Assembly: GCF_022369515.1 (NCBI RefSeq)
Contig: NZ_CP059724.1
Location: 2,232,001 to 2,296,000 of the forward strand
DNA: 64,000 nt
Origin: Paenibacillus sp. 19GGS1-52
GTDB taxonomy: Bacteria > Bacillota > Bacilli > Paenibacillales > Paenibacillaceae
Direction: 5' to 3'
Shown: positions 62,378 through 64,000 of the stretch, piece after piece
Layout of the letters: each line of letters begins with the position of its first letter
Position numbering within the stretch: position 1 is the stretch's first letter
Made by a program: the position numbers and the translations under genes
Notes under the pieces: model-generated
What the model was told of the DNA's origin: nothing
The model's input: the letters and a program-made list of their open reading frames with translations, nothing else
The model's database searches: none

Positions 62378-63709
62378 ATGAGAGCAGTCGATATTATCCA
62401 GAAAAAAAGAGATGGCGGAGAGTTGAGCCGTGAAGAAATAGCATTTTTGATCCAGGGCTACAGCAAGGGTGAAATTCCGGATTATCAGCTTTCGGCTTGG
62501 GCGATGGCTGTTTATTTTCAAGGGATGAATGCCCGGGAAACTGGCGATCTGACACTGGAAATGGCCATGTCCGGCGACCAGGTGGATCTGAGCCCAATTG
62601 CTGGAATCAAAGTAGACAAGCATTCTACTGGCGGTGTAGGCGATAAGACGACGGTTGTGTTGGCACCCTTAGTGGCATCAGCAGGAGTTCCTGTAGCTAA
62701 AATGTCCGGCCGTGGGCTCGGGCATACCGGTGGTACGCTCGACAAGCTGGAGTCGATCCGTGGTTTCTCCGTGGAGATGGACCGCGAGCGGTTCTTTGAC
62801 CAGGTCGGAGAAATCGGCGCAGCGGTCATAGGTCAATCAGGCAACATCACGCCTGCAGACAAAAAGCTGTACGCGCTGCGTGACGTTACGGCAACCGTGG
62901 AATCCATTCCACTGATCGCCAGCTCCGTCATGAGCAAAAAAATTGCTGCAGGCGCTGACGCGATCGTGTTGGATGTCAAAACCGGCAGCGGCGCGTTTAT
63001 GAAGACGCTGGACGATTCTATCGCGCTGGCACAAGCAATGGTGGACATCGGCACCCATCTGGGCCGCAACACCGTCGCGGTAATTAGCGATATGGACCAG
63101 CCTCTGGGATACGGCATCGGCAACGCCCTGGAGATAAAGGAAGGGATCGCAACGCTAAACGGTCACGGTCCTAAGGATCTGCAGGAGGTCTGCCTCATTC
63201 TGGGCAGCCATATGCTTGTGCTTGGCGGCAAAGCCAAGGATGAAGCTGAAGCGCGGTCCATTCTCATGAGTCATATTGAGGATGGCAGTGCGCTGGAGAA
63301 GCTTAAACAGATAGTTACCGCACAAGGTGGAGATGTCTCACAGATTGAGGCGCCGGATACTTTACCTACGGCCTCCCGCTTCATCGAAGTGAAGGCAGCA
63401 ACCGGAGGTTATATTGAAGGTATTCAAGCGGAGGAAATCGGTGTTGCCGCTATGCTGCTTGGTGCCGGACGTGAGACGAAGGAATCTGTAATCGATTTGG
63501 CTGTTGGAATTCAGCTGTCCAAAAAGGTTGGCGACGCTGTGGCAGAAGGCGAGATCCTTGCTGTTCTGCATGTGAATGATGCCAGTGACAACAAGGTACA
63601 GGAAGCAGAAAGCAAGGTGCTGGAAGCCTATCGTATTACTTCTCAACCGGTTGCACCACAGCCGCTGATATTTGCCCTTGTGACTAAGAATGGGGTAACC
63701 CGGTATTAG
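62378..63709 (+). CDS. pdp: Pyrimidine-nucleoside phosphorylase
   Basis: 443 aa. Splits thymidine, uridine and deoxyuridine with phosphate. Signature [18 protein letters not shown] near residue 108, [15 protein letters not shown] (phosphate loop), [10 protein letters not shown], and a C-terminal barrel-sandwich domain. ATG 62378 lies 1 bp after the PNP stop, showing coupling; no strong SD is needed. Last gene of the operon. Confidence 0.95.
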   Translation: MRAVDIIQKKRDGGELSREEIAFLIQGYSKGEIPDYQLSAWAMAVYFQGMNARETGDLTLEMAMSGDQVDLSPIAGIKVDKHSTGGVGDKTTVVLAPLVASAGVPVAKMSGRGLGHTGGTLDKLESIRGFSVEMDRERFFDQVGEIGAAVIGQSGNITPADKKLYALRDVTATVESIPLIASSVMSKKIAAGADAIVLDVKTGSGAFMKTLDDSIALAQAMVDIGTHLGRNTVAVISDMDQPLGYGIGNALEIKEGIATLNGHGPKDLQEVCLILGSHMLVLGGKAKDEAEARSILMSHIEDGSALEKLKQIVTAQGGDVSQIEAPDTLPTASRFIEVKAATGGYIEGIQAEEIGVAAMLLGAGRETKESVIDLAVGIQLSKKVGDAVAEGEILAVLHVNDASDNKVQEAESKVLEAYRITSQPVAPQPLIFALVTKNGVTRY

Positions 63710-63851
63710 GATTAGGTTATGCTTTTGAGTTGAGGTCGCGGTTCTTTAGATGGCAAATGACGCAGCATTAGCGGGAAATCCTCCCGCTAAATGGGTATAT
63801 GAGTGATCCTGCGCCTGATAGAAGGCAGCAGCTATATATTTAATCTATACA

Positions 63852-63895
63852 AAATCCTTACGGACGCAGCAATGCGTTCCGTAAGGATTTTTTTA
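63852..63895 (+). terminator. Terminator of the nucleoside salvage operon
   Basis: AAATCCTTACGGA / TCCGTAAGGATTT followed by TTTTT. The rest of the 290 bp to the window end holds no gene I can support. Confidence 0.9.
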
Positions 63896-64000
63896 TGTTA
63901 GACTCTCAACCTGCCCGCAAAGGCAAACGTAACAGCTCAACGATATAGAAACGGCGGCAAAATATATTTTAAATTTGATAAGTTAACTGAATATCACTAT

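Noticed and set aside
63897..64000. Possible minus-strand gene end at the window edge
   Set aside because: The short frames here are interrupted by stops within 20-25 codons; nothing can be supported.
1..64000. rRNA, tRNA, insertion sequence or prophage genes
   Set aside because: None was seen on either strand; all mobile-looking DNA consists of short non-coding repeats.

Overview
This 64 kb window is chromosomal DNA of a spore-forming Bacillota, almost certainly a Paenibacillus. It carries spo0A, spoIVB, spoIIM, the full spoIIIA operon and spore photoproduct lyase, and its gene order follows the Bacillus subtilis yqhP-yqhQ-yqhR-yqhT-efp / yqhV-spoIIIAA..AH-accBC-yqhY-nusB-folD-xseAB-ispA-dxs-yqxC-ahrC-recN-spoIVB-spo0A and bkd-yqjE-mciZ-nudF-spoIIM-fur-yqzK-xerD-drm-pupG-pdp blocks. 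Starts are mostly ATG, GTG or TTG behind strong AGGAGG-type Shine-Dalgarno (SD) sites. I saw no rRNA, tRNA, CRISPR, insertion sequence or prophage.

Layout: (1) 0-6 kb: end of a Zn/Mn transporter permease gene, ccdA, splB, mntR, a secreted glycoside-hydrolase-like protein and a patatin. (2) 6-13 kb: yqhPQ (minus strand), yqhR, an M24 peptidase, efp, aspartokinase, a YitT-family protein. (3) 13-19 kb: yqhV and spoIIIAA-AH, the mother-cell half of the forespore feeding-tube channel. (4) 19-35 kb: accBC, the yqhY-amaP-DUF2273 envelope-stress cluster, nusB-folD-xseAB-ispA-dxs-tlyA-argR-recN-spoIVB-spo0A. (5) 35.4-41.3 kb: an AT-richer accessory stretch with broken genes, small unknown genes, an XRE regulator, an Sda-like sporulation checkpoint peptide and a compact Agr-type peptide-signalling operon without a histidine kinase. 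(6) 41-46 kb: thymidine kinase and a heterodimeric ABC exporter. (7) 46-52 kb: branched-chain 2-oxoacid dehydrogenase operon plus lipB. (8) 52-64 kb: Prli42, a tripeptidase-like protein, mciZ, nudF, an endonuclease-Q-like gene, spoIIM, fur, yqzK, xerD and a nucleoside salvage operon (drm, two purine nucleoside phosphorylases, pdp).

Most notable observations: a four-gene Agr-like operon (AgrC-sensor-like membrane protein, AgrB, AgrD-like peptide, stand-alone LytTR protein) with no kinase or receiver domain, next to an sda-like gene and within 5 kb of spo0A; a family of 66-68 bp structured repeats that end exactly at the Shine-Dalgarno of unrelated genes (spoIIIAH, recN, yqzK, branched-chain E2); a second dispersed palindromic repeat family; a one-base deletion in spoIVB just before its catalytic serine; and tandem purine nucleoside phosphorylases that differ at the base-specificity residue. 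Four very short genes (sda-like, agrD-like, prli42-like, mciZ-like) were found by reading intergenic DNA.
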